Positions 7,944 to 16,368 of a stretch of 43,132 bases of DNA are shown here, piece by piece (the first letter of the stretch is position 1; the number at the start of each line of letters is the position of its first letter). Source of the stretch: Caldilineaceae bacterium (GTDB taxonomy: Bacteria > Chloroflexota > Anaerolineae > Caldilineales > Caldilineaceae); the NCBI GenBank assembly GCA_019637695.1, contig JAHBVG010000055.1:1-43132 (forward strand). The letters run 5' to 3'. The notes below the pieces were generated by a model, which was not told where the DNA came from, made no database searches, and saw only the letters and a list, made by a program, of their open reading frames with translations. Made by a program: the position numbers and the translations under genes.

Positions 7944-7965
7944 AAACGTAGCGAAAACGTAGCGA
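7944..7965 (+). promoter_or_regulatory. Tandem 11-bp repeat, SARP-box-like
   Basis: AAACGTAGCGA is repeated exactly twice head to tail (7944-7954 and 7955-7965). An almost identical pair occurs before the paralogous regulator at 12236. Classical SARP regulators bind short direct repeats spaced about one helical turn apart near the -35 region, and this 11-bp phasing fits. Here the pair lies about 245 bases upstream of the preferred ATG, much farther than in the second copy. Autoregulation is inference. Confidence 0.5.
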
Positions 7966-8002
7966 CAATCAAAATAGGACAGCGGATCGCAGATGATCGA
8001 CC

Positions 8003-8058
8003 GCAATTCGCAACTCGCAATTCGCAATTCGCAACTCGCAACTCGCAACTCGCAATTC
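8003..8058. repeat. Heptanucleotide tandem repeat, 8 copies
   Basis: Eight uninterrupted copies of the 7-mer GCAAYTC (Y being T in four copies and C in the other four), in the spacer before the first SARP gene. Shorter heptad runs of related sequence occur in several other spacers here (near 23681, 26613, 29038, 29107 and 34997). They resemble the short tandemly repeated sequences of cyanobacterial and Chloroflexota genomes. They are neither protein coding nor CRISPR-like. Confidence 0.9.
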
Positions 8059-8210
8059 GCTGTCTTCCGATCAGAATCCCCCATTCCAACAAGGACAACG
8101 GCCTGTGCTACAATTCCCTCATTTGGCATCGTGTGCCGCAGGCGTCAACAGGGCGGTCTGCCGTCTGCGGTCTACCGCCCATAGCTCTTCTGTTTCTCGG
8201 GCACATTCGT

Positions 8211-11200
8211 ATGGAAAAACTGCACATCAAATTATTGGGCGGCTTCTCTGTCACCCTGGATGATCATCCCGTGACAGGCTTTCGTTCGGCCAAGACGCGT
8301 GCGCTGCTGGCCTATGTGGCCACCCAGCCGGATCAGGGGCATCCCCGCGCCAGGCTGGCGACGATCTTCTGGGGCGATCTGCCGGAAAGCGCAGCCAGCA
8401 CCAATCTGCGCAATGAACTCTCCAACCTGAAAAAAATTCTCAATAACCACCCGGCGCTGGAAATTTCTCGCAAAGCCATCTGTCTGCACAGCAGAGACGC
8501 TGTGAGTGATATCCATGCCCTGCGCACGGGTCTGGCAAGATTTGGGGCGCTCCCAGCCGAGTCCCAGGCCGGAAGAGCAGACGAACTGGCGGCAACCATT
8601 GAACACTACACAGGGGAATTTCTCGCCGGCTTCAACTTGAATGATGCGATTGAATTCGACGACTGGCAGCTAATCATCCGCGAGCAGATCCATGAACAGG
8701 TGATGGCGGCCTTGTCCACCCTGCAACATCGCTACGCGGAACAGGCGTGCTGGCCGGAACTGGCCCGCACAGCGCGCCGGCAATTGGCGCTTGTGCCCTG
8801 GCTGGAAGCTGCGCACCGCAATCTGATCCAGGCCCTGGCCGCCCAGGGGCGCACCCAGGATGCCCTGGATCAATACGCCAGGTGCTTTGCAATCCTGCAG
8901 GAGGAACTGGGTGTTGAACCTGCATTGACCACACAGGAGCTGGCGGAGCGGCTGCGCAGTGGCCGCACTGCGGCGTCGCCCCAGCGCCACAATCTGGCCC
9001 AGCAGTTGAAATCGTTTATCGGTCGCAAAGAAGAGATGGCCGGGTTGCGCGATCTGGTGCAAAGGGAACGACTGGCGACACTGCTGGGCATTGGTGGGGT
9101 GGGCAAATCGCACCTGGCCCAGGCGGTGGCCCAGAATGCCCTGCCCGATTTTGCGGATGGGGTCTGGTTTGTGCCATTGGCCAACATCGAAGCAACCAAC
9201 GCCGCGCCCGATCGTGTTGCCCTGGCCATTGGGGCGGCCATGGGTTTTCAATGTACCAATCTGCAGACACCCCTGGCCGAGCTTGTGGCGCACCTGGCGG
9301 ACAAACAAGCCCTGCTGGTGCTGGACAACTGGGAGCATATTCTGCCTGTGGCAGAAACGGTCATCTATCCACTGCTCCACAACACGCCGGTACACATTTT
9401 GGCCACGTCGCGTGTCCGTCTGATGATCGAGGGCGAAGTGGCTGTCCCCCTGGAAGGCTTGCCGCCCACCGGGGCCACCGCCCTCTTTCTCGATCGGGCG
9501 CGGCGTATCGTCCCCGGCTTTCCTGTGCAGGGGAATGGCGCCGACATCGAACAGGAGATTGGGAAAATTTGTACACAGGTGGCGGGTCTGCCCCTGGGGA
9601 TTGAACTGGCGGCCAGTTGGGTGGAACACTTTTCCGTCGCCGAAATTGGCCGCTCTCTGGCAGAAATGCAGATTGCGCCGCAGCAGGCCGACCGTATCAT
9701 TCATCGCCATCACAGCCTGGGTGCGGTGTTCGCCTATTCCTGGCGGCTGCTCAGCCCAGCCCAACAGCGAATTCTGGCCCGGCTCTCCATCTTTCGGGGC
9801 GGGTTTGATCGGTTGGCTGCCGCTGCCGTGGCCGACGCAAACCTGGGTGAGTTGTCGGCGCTGATCGGTCATTCCCTGGTACAACGCGTGGCGGCTGGAC
9901 GCTACAACCTGCACCCGCTGATCCAGGAGTTCACGGCGCAGAAGCTCCCGCCCCGGGAAAAGCCGACGATAGAGCGTCGGCACAGCCACCATTATCTAAA
10001 GAGTCTGATCGAAGCCAGGCAAGGCCAACCAACTGAACCGCTCCAAATCGACTTCGAGAACATCCGCAATGCCTGGTTGCAGGCCGTCCAGGCGGAGGAT
10101 GCCCCCATCATTCAACAATCTATGGCCCACTTTGGCGCATATATGGCCCAGTACGGCCTGATGGCAGACGGCGAGGCTCTCTTTCAACAGGCAGTGGCTC
10201 GGTTTGCGGATGAAGGCGGCGGACAAGAAGGCGACGCAGAGAAGAATGAGGTGGCAGCCAATCTGCTGGAACAACAGATTGCGTTTACCCAATCCATCCA
10301 CGGATATGCAGTCCTGATCCCCCTACAACAGCGCCTTCTCGCCTTGACCGCGAACCCGGCATTGCAGACAAAAGCCCACATGAATCTGGCGAACCTCTAC
10401 GCCGAGGCTGGGCAATGGAAAGAGGCCGACGCCCATTTCGATCAGGCAGAGTCCCTGGCCCAGGCAGCGCCGGACCCCCGTCTGTACATCAGCACGGCGG
10501 AGGGCCGCATCCACACCAACAACTTGCACTTCCGCGGCGATTTCGCCCAGAGTCTGGCAAAGTTGCAGGAGTTGTTGGCGCTGCTTGACAGTCTGCCCCC
10601 ACCGACAGGGACGGCTGGGGAGAAGGCCACAAAGATTGGCGAGAAATCCGGTGGGGAAACGATTGATCTGCGCTCGCGGCTGCTACAGTCGTTAGGTATT
10701 GCCGGTCTGCGCTACGGGGATTACGCCCTGGCCATCCACTACTTCCAGCAGAATTTGGACTGGATCACCGATGGCGCTCATCAACAGCGGCGGGCTGGGG
10801 CGCTGCTGAATCTCGGTCTGGCCGAAGACGTTGCCGGATTGTACCGAAAAGCCATCGCCCACAACCAGGAAGCCCTGGCTCTGGCGGAAGAGATCGGTGC
10901 CATTTACTATATTGGATTGCTCAAAACAAACCGCTGCCTTGCCCTGCGCCACAGTGGCAGAGTCGAGGAGAGTCTTTCGTATGGGTTCGAGGGCATCGAG
11001 ATTTTGCAGAGGCTGAAAATGGCCCGCCTGGAAGGGCAGGCACGCAACCGTGTCGGATATACCCTGTTAGACTTGGGACGCTGGGCCGATGCCTATGATG
11101 CCTATGGCGAAGCACTGGCTGTGTGGAACGCCCTCCCCTACCCCAGCCGCTATGAAGCGATGGTAGGGCGGGGGGTCGCTGCGCTGCACCTGGGGCAGCA

Positions 11201-11465
11201 GGCGGAAGCGCTGGCTTTGGTCGAAGAAGCGCTGGCTTTCGTGGAGAATCAGGGCATGCACGGCATTGTCGAACCGGTCCTGCTGCTGCTCAACTGCGAA
11301 GCAGTTCTCAGCGCAGCGGGGCTGGCCGAGCGGGCGCAGGCAGCGCTGGCTCTGGCCGACGCATGGGTGCAGCGGATCGCCGCCCGCATCAGCGACGACG
11401 GGGTACGGTATGTCTTCCTGCACCAACGACCAGACATCCAGCGGCTAACGGCAGCGCGCTCCTAA
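8211..11465 (+). CDS. SARP-type regulator: BTAD + NB-ARC-like NTPase + TPR
   Basis: A 1084-residue AfsR-like regulator. The N-terminal OmpR-type winged helix (LHIKLLGGFSVTL, then GFRSAKTRALLAYVA and STNLRNELSNLKK) is followed by a bacterial transcriptional activator domain (about 95-240, ending QYARCFAILQEELGVEPA). A STAND/NB-ARC-type NTPase comes next, with Walker A LLGIGGVGKSHLAQ near 290 and Walker B LLVLDNWEH near 368. About 400 residues of TPR-like helical repeats make up the C-terminus. The preferred start is ATG 8211, just before the first strand; an upstream ATG at 8133 adds 26 unlikely residues. No good ribosome site is visible. It is highly similar to the gene at 12236 and shares its CTAA stop overlap with the convergent exporter gene. 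It probably acts as a ligand- or nucleotide-gated transcriptional activator; target genes are unknown. Confidence 0.88.
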   Translation: MEKLHIKLLGGFSVTLDDHPVTGFRSAKTRALLAYVATQPDQGHPRARLATIFWGDLPESAASTNLRNELSNLKKILNNHPALEISRKAICLHSRDAVSDIHALRTGLARFGALPAESQAGRADELAATIEHYTGEFLAGFNLNDAIEFDDWQLIIREQIHEQVMAALSTLQHRYAEQACWPELARTARRQLALVPWLEAAHRNLIQALAAQGRTQDALDQYARCFAILQEELGVEPALTTQELAERLRSGRTAASPQRHNLAQQLKSFIGRKEEMAGLRDLVQRERLATLLGIGGVGKSHLAQAVAQNALPDFADGVWFVPLANIEATNAAPDRVALAIGAAMGFQCTNLQTPLAELVAHLADKQALLVLDNWEHILPVAETVIYPLLHNTPVHILATSRVRLMIEGEVAVPLEGLPPTGATALFLDRARRIVPGFPVQGNGADIEQEIGKICTQVAGLPLGIELAASWVEHFSVAEIGRSLAEMQIAPQQADRIIHRHHSLGAVFAYSWRLLSPAQQRILARLSIFRGGFDRLAAAAVADANLGELSALIGHSLVQRVAAGRYNLHPLIQEFTAQKLPPREKPTIERRHSHHYLKSLIEARQGQPTEPLQIDFENIRNAWLQAVQAEDAPIIQQSMAHFGAYMAQYGLMADGEALFQQAVARFADEGGGQEGDAEKNEVAANLLEQQIAFTQSIHGYAVLIPLQQRLLALTANPALQTKAHMNLANLYAEAGQWKEADAHFDQAESLAQAAPDPRLYISTAEGRIHTNNLHFRGDFAQSLAKLQELLALLDSLPPPTGTAGEKATKIGEKSGGETIDLRSRLLQSLGIAGLRYGDYALAIHYFQQNLDWITDGAHQQRRAGALLNLGLAEDVAGLYRKAIAHNQEALALAEEIGAIYYIGLLKTNRCLALRHSGRVEESLSYGFEGIEILQRLKMARLEGQARNRVGYTLLDLGRWADAYDAYGEALAVWNALPYPSRYEAMVGRGVAALHLGQQAEALALVEEALAFVENQGMHGIVEPVLLLLNCEAVLSAAGLAERAQAALALADAWVQRIAARISDDGVRYVFLHQRPDIQRLTAARS

Positions 11466-12109
11466 AACGAAACAGGCAGGGTTGTGAAGAGAAAGCCGGA
11501 CATACCGAGCATAATGCAACCGCTGATGCCGTTCAGAAGTCGCCAGGAAAGAGGGTGGCAGAAAATGGGCGAGAGACGGCTGGCGGCATAGGTCAACGTG
11601 AAAAACCAGAGCGCCGAGGCCAGGACTGCGCCTGCGCCAAAGATCAGCCGCTCGTGGAGGGGGTAGTGCCCGCTTGCCCCGCCGATCATGAAGAGCGTAT
11701 CTACATAGGCAGCGGGGTTCAAGAATGAGAACCCCAGGCAGAGGACGGCGGCTCCCTGCAGAGTGGCAGGACCAGAGTGCGTCATCGTACAGGCAACGTC
11801 GTTGGGACGCAGGGCCGTGCAAAGTGAACGCACACCGTAGACCGCAAGAAAGAGACCCCCAATCAGGGTCACAGCCAGCAACACCGTCTGGTTGGCTGCG
11901 ATGACTGCCCCCAATCCGCCTACGCTGATCCCGATCAGAACAAAATCGCCGAAAGTACTCAGGAGTGCGGTGGTCAGAAGATACTGACGGCGCAGCCCCT
12001 GCTGTAAAATGAAGAGGTTCTGCGGGCCAAAGGCAACGATCAGGCTGGCGCATAGTACAAATCCTTTGATCAGCGCCATGAGTGAGTCTGAAGTCATCCA
12101 GGAAACCAT
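11462..12109 (-). CDS. LysE/ArgO-family amino-acid exporter
   Basis: A 215-residue membrane protein with about six hydrophobic segments. The family signature near the N-terminus is clear: SLIVAFGPQNLFILQQGLRR. The second and third helices (LLSTFGDFVLIGISVGG and LAVTLIGGLFLAVYGVRSL) follow. LysE/ArgO/RhtB proteins export basic or other amino acids across the inner membrane; the substrate is not readable here. ATG 12109 has a purine-rich site upstream; ATG 12097 is an alternative. It is convergent with the upstream SARP gene (the stops share CTAA) and divergent from the SARP gene at 12236, so the second regulator may control it. A truncated paralogue lies at 7424-7620. Confidence 0.88.
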   Translation of the reverse strand: MVSWMTSDSLMALIKGFVLCASLIVAFGPQNLFILQQGLRRQYLLTTALLSTFGDFVLIGISVGGLGAVIAANQTVLLAVTLIGGLFLAVYGVRSLCTALRPNDVACTMTHSGPATLQGAAVLCLGFSFLNPAAYVDTLFMIGGASGHYPLHERLIFGAGAVLASALWFFTLTYAASRLSPIFCHPLSWRLLNGISGCIMLGMSGFLFTTLPVSF

Positions 12110-12195
12110 GATTCGCCCCTTTCTCCCGATAGTTGCGCCGCCGTCTTGTAGCGCTCCTCATTTGATTCCAGCCATGCATCCAGAGCATAACAAGC

Positions 12196-12217
12196 GAACG
12201 TAGCGAAAACGTAGCGC
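12196..12217 (+). promoter_or_regulatory. Direct 11-bp repeat before second SARP gene
   Basis: GAACGTAGCGA (12196-12206) is followed directly by AAACGTAGCGC (12207-12217), the same pair as at 7944-7965 with three end-base changes. It lies 18 bases upstream of the regulator start, in the 126-base spacer shared with the divergent exporter. It could be an operator for either gene or both, bound by the SARP itself; that is inference from conservation and 11-bp phasing. Confidence 0.55.
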
Positions 12218-12235
12218 TCAAGGAACAGATTAGAA

Positions 12236-15200
12236 ATGAACGGTCAACTTGAAGTTCAATTGCTGGGCGGCTTTTCTGTACGCCTGAACGATCAGCCGTT
12301 GCGTTCCTTCCGTTCGGCCAAAACGCGTGGCTTGCTGGCCTACTTGGCCGCCCAGCCAGATCGGGAGCACAGCCGTGATTCCCTGGCGACGCTGCTGTGG
12401 GGTGAACTATCCGACACATCGGCCAAAACAAACCTGCGCGTCGAACTCTCCAATCTGAAGAAGGCACTGGCGGATCATCCTGCCCTGGAGATATCACGCC
12501 ATGCAGTCTGCTTTCATCGTGGGCTGGCTACAGTGGACGCGCCGATATTTCAGGATGGGGTGACATCTTTCCTAGCGTTGCCCGTGGAATCACAAAAAGA
12601 TCATCTGCCCAGGCTGCTGGCCGCCGCTGATCTCTATGGAGGGGAGTTTCTGGCCGGCTTCCACGTGGACGACGCCATCGAGTACGAGGATTGGCAACTG
12701 CTCACCCGTGAGCGACTGCACGAGCAGATGATGCAGGCGTTGGAAACGCTGCAACTGCGCTACGCCGAGGCGGGGCAGTGGACGGATCTGGCCGCCATCG
12801 CCCGCCGCCAGATTGTCATCATCCCCTGGACCGAGTCCGCACACCGCAATTTGATCCAGGCCCTGGCCGCGCAGGGGGAGACCCAGGCCGCGCTGGAGCA
12901 ATACGAAAGCTGCCGTCAGATCTTACAGCGGGAGTTGGGCGTCGAACCTTCGCTGGCGACCCAGGCGCTGGCAGCGCGCTTGAAAGGCAACGCTCCTGGC
13001 CCATTCACAGTGCAACACAACCTGCCATCCCAGTTGAAGAGCTTTGTGGGGCGTCACGACGAGCGAAGCCGTCTGCGCGAACTGGTGCAGACGGAACGAT
13101 TGGTGACCCTGCTGGGGATTGGCGGCGTGGGCAAATCCCATCTGGCCCAGACGGTGGCCCAGGATCTGCTGCGGGATTTCGGCGACGGCGTCTGGTACAT
13201 CCCCCTGGCCAACATTCAGGCCGGGGAAACTGCCCACGAGCAGATTGCCCTGGCCGTTGCCGCGGCCATACGCTACCAGGTGACAGATACGCAGAAGCCC
13301 CTGGCCGAGTTGATAGCCCATCTGGCCGACAAATCCATGCTGCTTGTCCTCGACAACTGGGATCACCTGATCGAGTCGGCGGAGGATCTCCTCTACCCTC
13401 TGCTCAACCAGACGCCTGTCCATGTCCTGGCGACATCGCGGACACAGTTGCAGTTGCCAGAAGAAGTTTTGGCCCCGTTGGAGGGGCTGCCCCTGGACGA
13501 AGCCTTTGCCCTTTTCGTCGAGCGGGCGCGCCGTGTTGTGCCTGCCTTCGGAACCACTGAGGCGCTTGCAGACCCTGGCGGTATCCTGCGCATCTGTGAG
13601 CTTGTGGTTGGTTTGCCCCTGGGCATCGAACTGGCGGCAAGCTGGGTGGAGCATTATTCCGTGGCCGAGATCGGGCGCTCGATTGGGGAGATTCGGGTTG
13701 AACCGCAACAGGCTCAGGGGCTAGTGGCGCGCCATCACGCCCTGGAGAGCGTCTTTGAGTATTCCTGGCGGCTGCTCAACCCAGCCCAACAGCAGATTCT
13801 GGCCCGGCTCTCGGTTTTTCGGGGCGGCTTCGACCGCGCTGCCGCGGCTACTGTCGCCGAGAGCAGCCTCAACGATCTCTCCACCCTGATCAGCCATTCG
13901 CTCGTCCAGCGGGTGGCCGCGGGACGCTACAACCTGCACCCGCTGCTCGGGGAATTCGCGGACCGCAAGCTCCCGCCCGATGCGCGTGCGGGCCTCCATC
14001 ACAACTACAGCCATCATTTCCTGCAAAGCCTGATCGGCGCTCCCCAGGCGCAGTGGGCAGCCGTTCTTCTGGTTGACTTTGAAAATGTGCGCAGCGCCTG
14101 GCAGTATGCCCTCCACGCCGACAATGCCCCGCTGATTGAACAGGCGACCGTCCCCTTTGCAGAGTTCATCTACCAATTTGGCCTGATGGCAGATGGCGAT
14201 GCCCTCTTGCAGGAGGCCGTTGACCAGTTTGACGGGCAGCCACAGCACCGCGAACTCGTCGCCCGCTTGCTCGACCGCCAATGGATGTTCATGCGCTCCC
14301 TGCGCGGTGTCCCAGAGGAACTCGCTCTCTTTCAACGGATTCTGACGTTGTCCAGCAGCCACGACCTGCTGACCCAGGCCCACATCCAACTGGCCAATCG
14401 CTACTCGGAAATCGGAAATTGGGCACAGATGAACGCCCACTTTGACCAGGCCGAGGCGCAGGCCCAGGCTTCGGGCGACCTGCTACTGTACGTCAACACC
14501 GTCGAGGGCCGGATTCACATCAACGCCATCAGCTTTCAGGGGGATTTTGCCGAGGGCATCGCCCGCTTGCAAGAGATGCTGGCGCTTCTCAACGCCCAGG
14601 GTGGGGAAAGCGCCGCCGCCGAAGAGATGCGCATCCGCGTGCTGGTCTCGTTGGGTCTCGTCGCCATTCGCTACGGCGATTACGCGCTGGCCATGCGCTG
14701 CAGCCGCCAGAATCTGGCCCAGGCGATTGAACAGCAACAGCAGCAGAGCCGCATCTGGTTTCTGCTCGATCTGGCGCTGGCCGAACAGTTCGCCGGGCTG
14801 TACACAGAGGCGATCCAGCACAACGGGGAAGCGCTCGCCCTGGCGGAAAAGATCGGCGCTCAGGGCGATGCGGGCCTGCTCAGAGCCAATCTCTGCCTGA
14901 CGTTGCGCCAGGCAGGTCAATTGGAGCAGGCATTGGCCTACGGACAGGAGGGGATAGAAACCCTACATCAGCTTGGTCTCGCCCGCCAGGAGGGGCAGGC
15001 GCGCAACCGGGTGGGGCATACGCTGCTGGCTCTGGAACGCTGGGCCGACGCCTACTGGGCCTATGGCGAAGCGCTGGCCGTGTGGGAAACGTTTCAGCAT
15101 CCTAACCGCTATGAGGCATTGGCCGGTCGCGCCGCCGCTGCCCTGGAACTGGGCAAGCAGGAAGAAGCCCTGGCGCTGGTGGAAGAGGTGTTACAGTTTG

Positions 15201-15430
15201 TCTCGGATCAAGGGCTGACAGGGATCGTAGAGCCGATCCTGCTGCTGCTCAACTGCGCCAGGGTCCTCTCCTGTTTGAGGGGAGATGAGCGGACTGGGCA
15301 AATTCTTCAACAAGCCGAAAAATGGGTCGAGGTCATTGCCAACAGGATCAGCGATGATCGGGTGCGCGCTGCATTCATGGCCCGCCCAGATGTGGAACGA
15401 CTGAAACGCCTATTGAATCCCAATCGCTAA
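12236..15430 (+). CDS. SARP-type regulator, paralogue of the 8211 gene
   Basis: A 1064-residue protein with the same architecture as its neighbour: winged helix (EVQLLGGFSVRL, FRSAKTRGLLAYLA), BTAD domain (to about 240, ending QILQRELGVEPS), NB-ARC-like NTPase with LLGIGGVGKSHLAQ near 291 and LLVLDNWDH near 368, then TPR-like repeats. Long stretches are almost identical to the first copy, for example ELAASWVEH and HSLVQRVAAGRYNLHPL, so the duplication is not ancient. The start ATG 12236 has a weak GGAAC site. The stop TAA (15428-15430) overlaps a convergent 57-codon ORF. It probably regulates the divergent LysE-type exporter and itself through the 11-bp repeats; this is inference. Confidence 0.88.
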   Translation: MNGQLEVQLLGGFSVRLNDQPLRSFRSAKTRGLLAYLAAQPDREHSRDSLATLLWGELSDTSAKTNLRVELSNLKKALADHPALEISRHAVCFHRGLATVDAPIFQDGVTSFLALPVESQKDHLPRLLAAADLYGGEFLAGFHVDDAIEYEDWQLLTRERLHEQMMQALETLQLRYAEAGQWTDLAAIARRQIVIIPWTESAHRNLIQALAAQGETQAALEQYESCRQILQRELGVEPSLATQALAARLKGNAPGPFTVQHNLPSQLKSFVGRHDERSRLRELVQTERLVTLLGIGGVGKSHLAQTVAQDLLRDFGDGVWYIPLANIQAGETAHEQIALAVAAAIRYQVTDTQKPLAELIAHLADKSMLLVLDNWDHLIESAEDLLYPLLNQTPVHVLATSRTQLQLPEEVLAPLEGLPLDEAFALFVERARRVVPAFGTTEALADPGGILRICELVVGLPLGIELAASWVEHYSVAEIGRSIGEIRVEPQQAQGLVARHHALESVFEYSWRLLNPAQQQILARLSVFRGGFDRAAAATVAESSLNDLSTLISHSLVQRVAAGRYNLHPLLGEFADRKLPPDARAGLHHNYSHHFLQSLIGAPQAQWAAVLLVDFENVRSAWQYALHADNAPLIEQATVPFAEFIYQFGLMADGDALLQEAVDQFDGQPQHRELVARLLDRQWMFMRSLRGVPEELALFQRILTLSSSHDLLTQAHIQLANRYSEIGNWAQMNAHFDQAEAQAQASGDLLLYVNTVEGRIHINAISFQGDFAEGIARLQEMLALLNAQGGESAAAEEMRIRVLVSLGLVAIRYGDYALAMRCSRQNLAQAIEQQQQQSRIWFLLDLALAEQFAGLYTEAIQHNGEALALAEKIGAQGDAGLLRANLCLTLRQAGQLEQALAYGQEGIETLHQLGLARQEGQARNRVGHTLLALERWADAYWAYGEALAVWETFQHPNRYEALAGRAAAALELGKQEEALALVEEVLQFVSDQGLTGIVEPILLLLNCARVLSCLRGDERTGQILQQAEKWVEVIANRISDDRVRAAFMARPDVERLKRLLNPNR

Positions 15431-15600
15431 TCTTCGAACTTCACTGCCGCGGCATATTGCGCGCGTATGCGATAGATCCCGTCGTTGCGTGTCTGGGTAA
15501 CGCACAGATTTGTCAGAACCACGGCGGTTCCGCAAGCTTTCTTGATTTCCGGTTCTTCCTTGTTTGCGGCCTGGTCGTATAGTATTATTTGGGTGTGCAT
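15427..15600 (-). CDS. Possible 57-residue orphan protein
   Basis: An intact frame from ATG 15600 to TAG 15427, beginning MHTQIILYDQAANKEEPEIK, with a middle GTAVVLTNLCVTQ and ending AAAVKFED. Codon choice looks protein-like, and the frame fills almost the whole gap between the SARP gene and the DUF433 gene. No ribosome site is visible and I recognise no family. It may be real, a fragment, or chance. Confidence 0.3.
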   Translation of the reverse strand: MHTQIILYDQAANKEEPEIKKACGTAVVLTNLCVTQTRNDGIYRIRAQYAAAVKFED

Positions 15601-15643
15601 TATTCTTGTTTACCAACAGCTTATTGAATAGGAGACAGTTGCC

Positions 15644-16003
15644 ATGTCCTTGACCGCAGGTGATCCCATACAATTAGAAGATTATTTTACATTTCTTGCT
15701 CCTAACGACATCCGCATCAAAGGCACAAGGATAGGCATCGAAACGATTCTATTCGATTATCTGGAACTTGGCCTCTTTGCCGAGCAAATTGCCGCACGCT
15801 ATCCAGGTCTTTCGGTCGAGCAGATCTATGCCACGTTGACATACTACTGGCGCAACCAAGGCCAGGTGGATGTCTACCTGAACAGAATCGATAAGGAAAT
15901 CGAGGGGCAGCGCCGTCAGCAGCAGATGAACCCTTCACCAGGTGTAAAGCGGCTGTGTGAGCTGGCGCGCCAACGAGATCGCCAGGCCACCCTATCCGTA
16001 TAA
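15644..16003 (+). CDS. DUF433 antitoxin (VapB45-like)
   Basis: A 119-residue DUF433-family protein. FLAPNDIRIKGTRIGIETIL is the conserved core, followed by the helix-turn-helix-like stretch LGLFAEQIAARYPGLSVEQI and YATLTYYW. DUF433 proteins are antitoxins of PIN-like DUF5615 toxins and bind operator DNA through this HTH. ATAGGAGAC provides a ribosome site 9 bases before ATG 15644. The stop TAA (16001-16003) lies exactly where the toxin's start should be, so the original pair was probably coupled by an ATGA overlap. Confidence 0.9.
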   Translation: MSLTAGDPIQLEDYFTFLAPNDIRIKGTRIGIETILFDYLELGLFAEQIAARYPGLSVEQIYATLTYYWRNQGQVDVYLNRIDKEIEGQRRQQQMNPSPGVKRLCELARQRDRQATLSV

Positions 16004-16368
16004 GCCAGGTCTCCTTCCTGCTCGACGAGCATGTGCCGTCATTTATTCAGGCCCAGTTGACCCGATTGCAGCCGGACTTGCGCATCTACCGAATTGGCGA
16101 GGCGGACGCGCCAGTAAAAGGCACGCCTGATGCGGATGTACTAGACTGGATCGAGGCCAACGGCTGTATGCTGATCACTAACAATCGTGCCTCCATGCCG
16201 GCTCATTTAGCAGACCACATAGCTCTCGGTCGCCACGTACCGGGCATTATTCAATTGCCTCGGCATATGAACATGCGCATGGTCCTCGACGATCTATGGC
16301 TGATTTGGGCCGCTGCTCAGTCCGATGAGTTTCGGGATCAGATTGTCTATCTACCCCTGCAACAGTAA
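16000..16368 (+). CDS. DUF5615 PIN-like toxin with lost ATG start
   Basis: The toxin frame reads in from ISQVSFLLDEHVPSF and continues through GTPDADVLDWIEANG, LITNNRASMPAHLADH and GRHVPGIIQL to YLPLQQ, a full DUF5615 PIN-like domain. The family's first strand, FLLDEH, carries a catalytic acidic residue and needs a start just before it. At that place the sequence is ATA (16000-16002), overlapping the antitoxin stop as ATAA. No ATG, GTG or TTG exists in frame between the upstream stop (15958-15960) and GTG 16033, and a start at 16033 would remove the FLLDEH strand. The simplest reading is a G-to-A change of ATGA into ATAA, which kept the antitoxin stop and destroyed the toxin start. Translation from ATA, at low rate, cannot be excluded. 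The rest of the frame is undamaged. Confidence 0.75.
   Translation: MSQVSFLLDEHVPSFIQAQLTRLQPDLRIYRIGEADAPVKGTPDADVLDWIEANGCMLITNNRASMPAHLADHIALGRHVPGIIQLPRHMNMRMVLDDLWLIWAAAQSDEFRDQIVYLPLQQ

Noticed and set aside
8003..8058. CRISPR array
   Set aside because: The 7-bp units are contiguous with no spacers, and no cas genes are present.
8670..9992. 440-codon minus-strand frame
   Set aside because: Antisense shadow of the first SARP gene, which has winged-helix, BTAD and P-loop motifs in its own frame.
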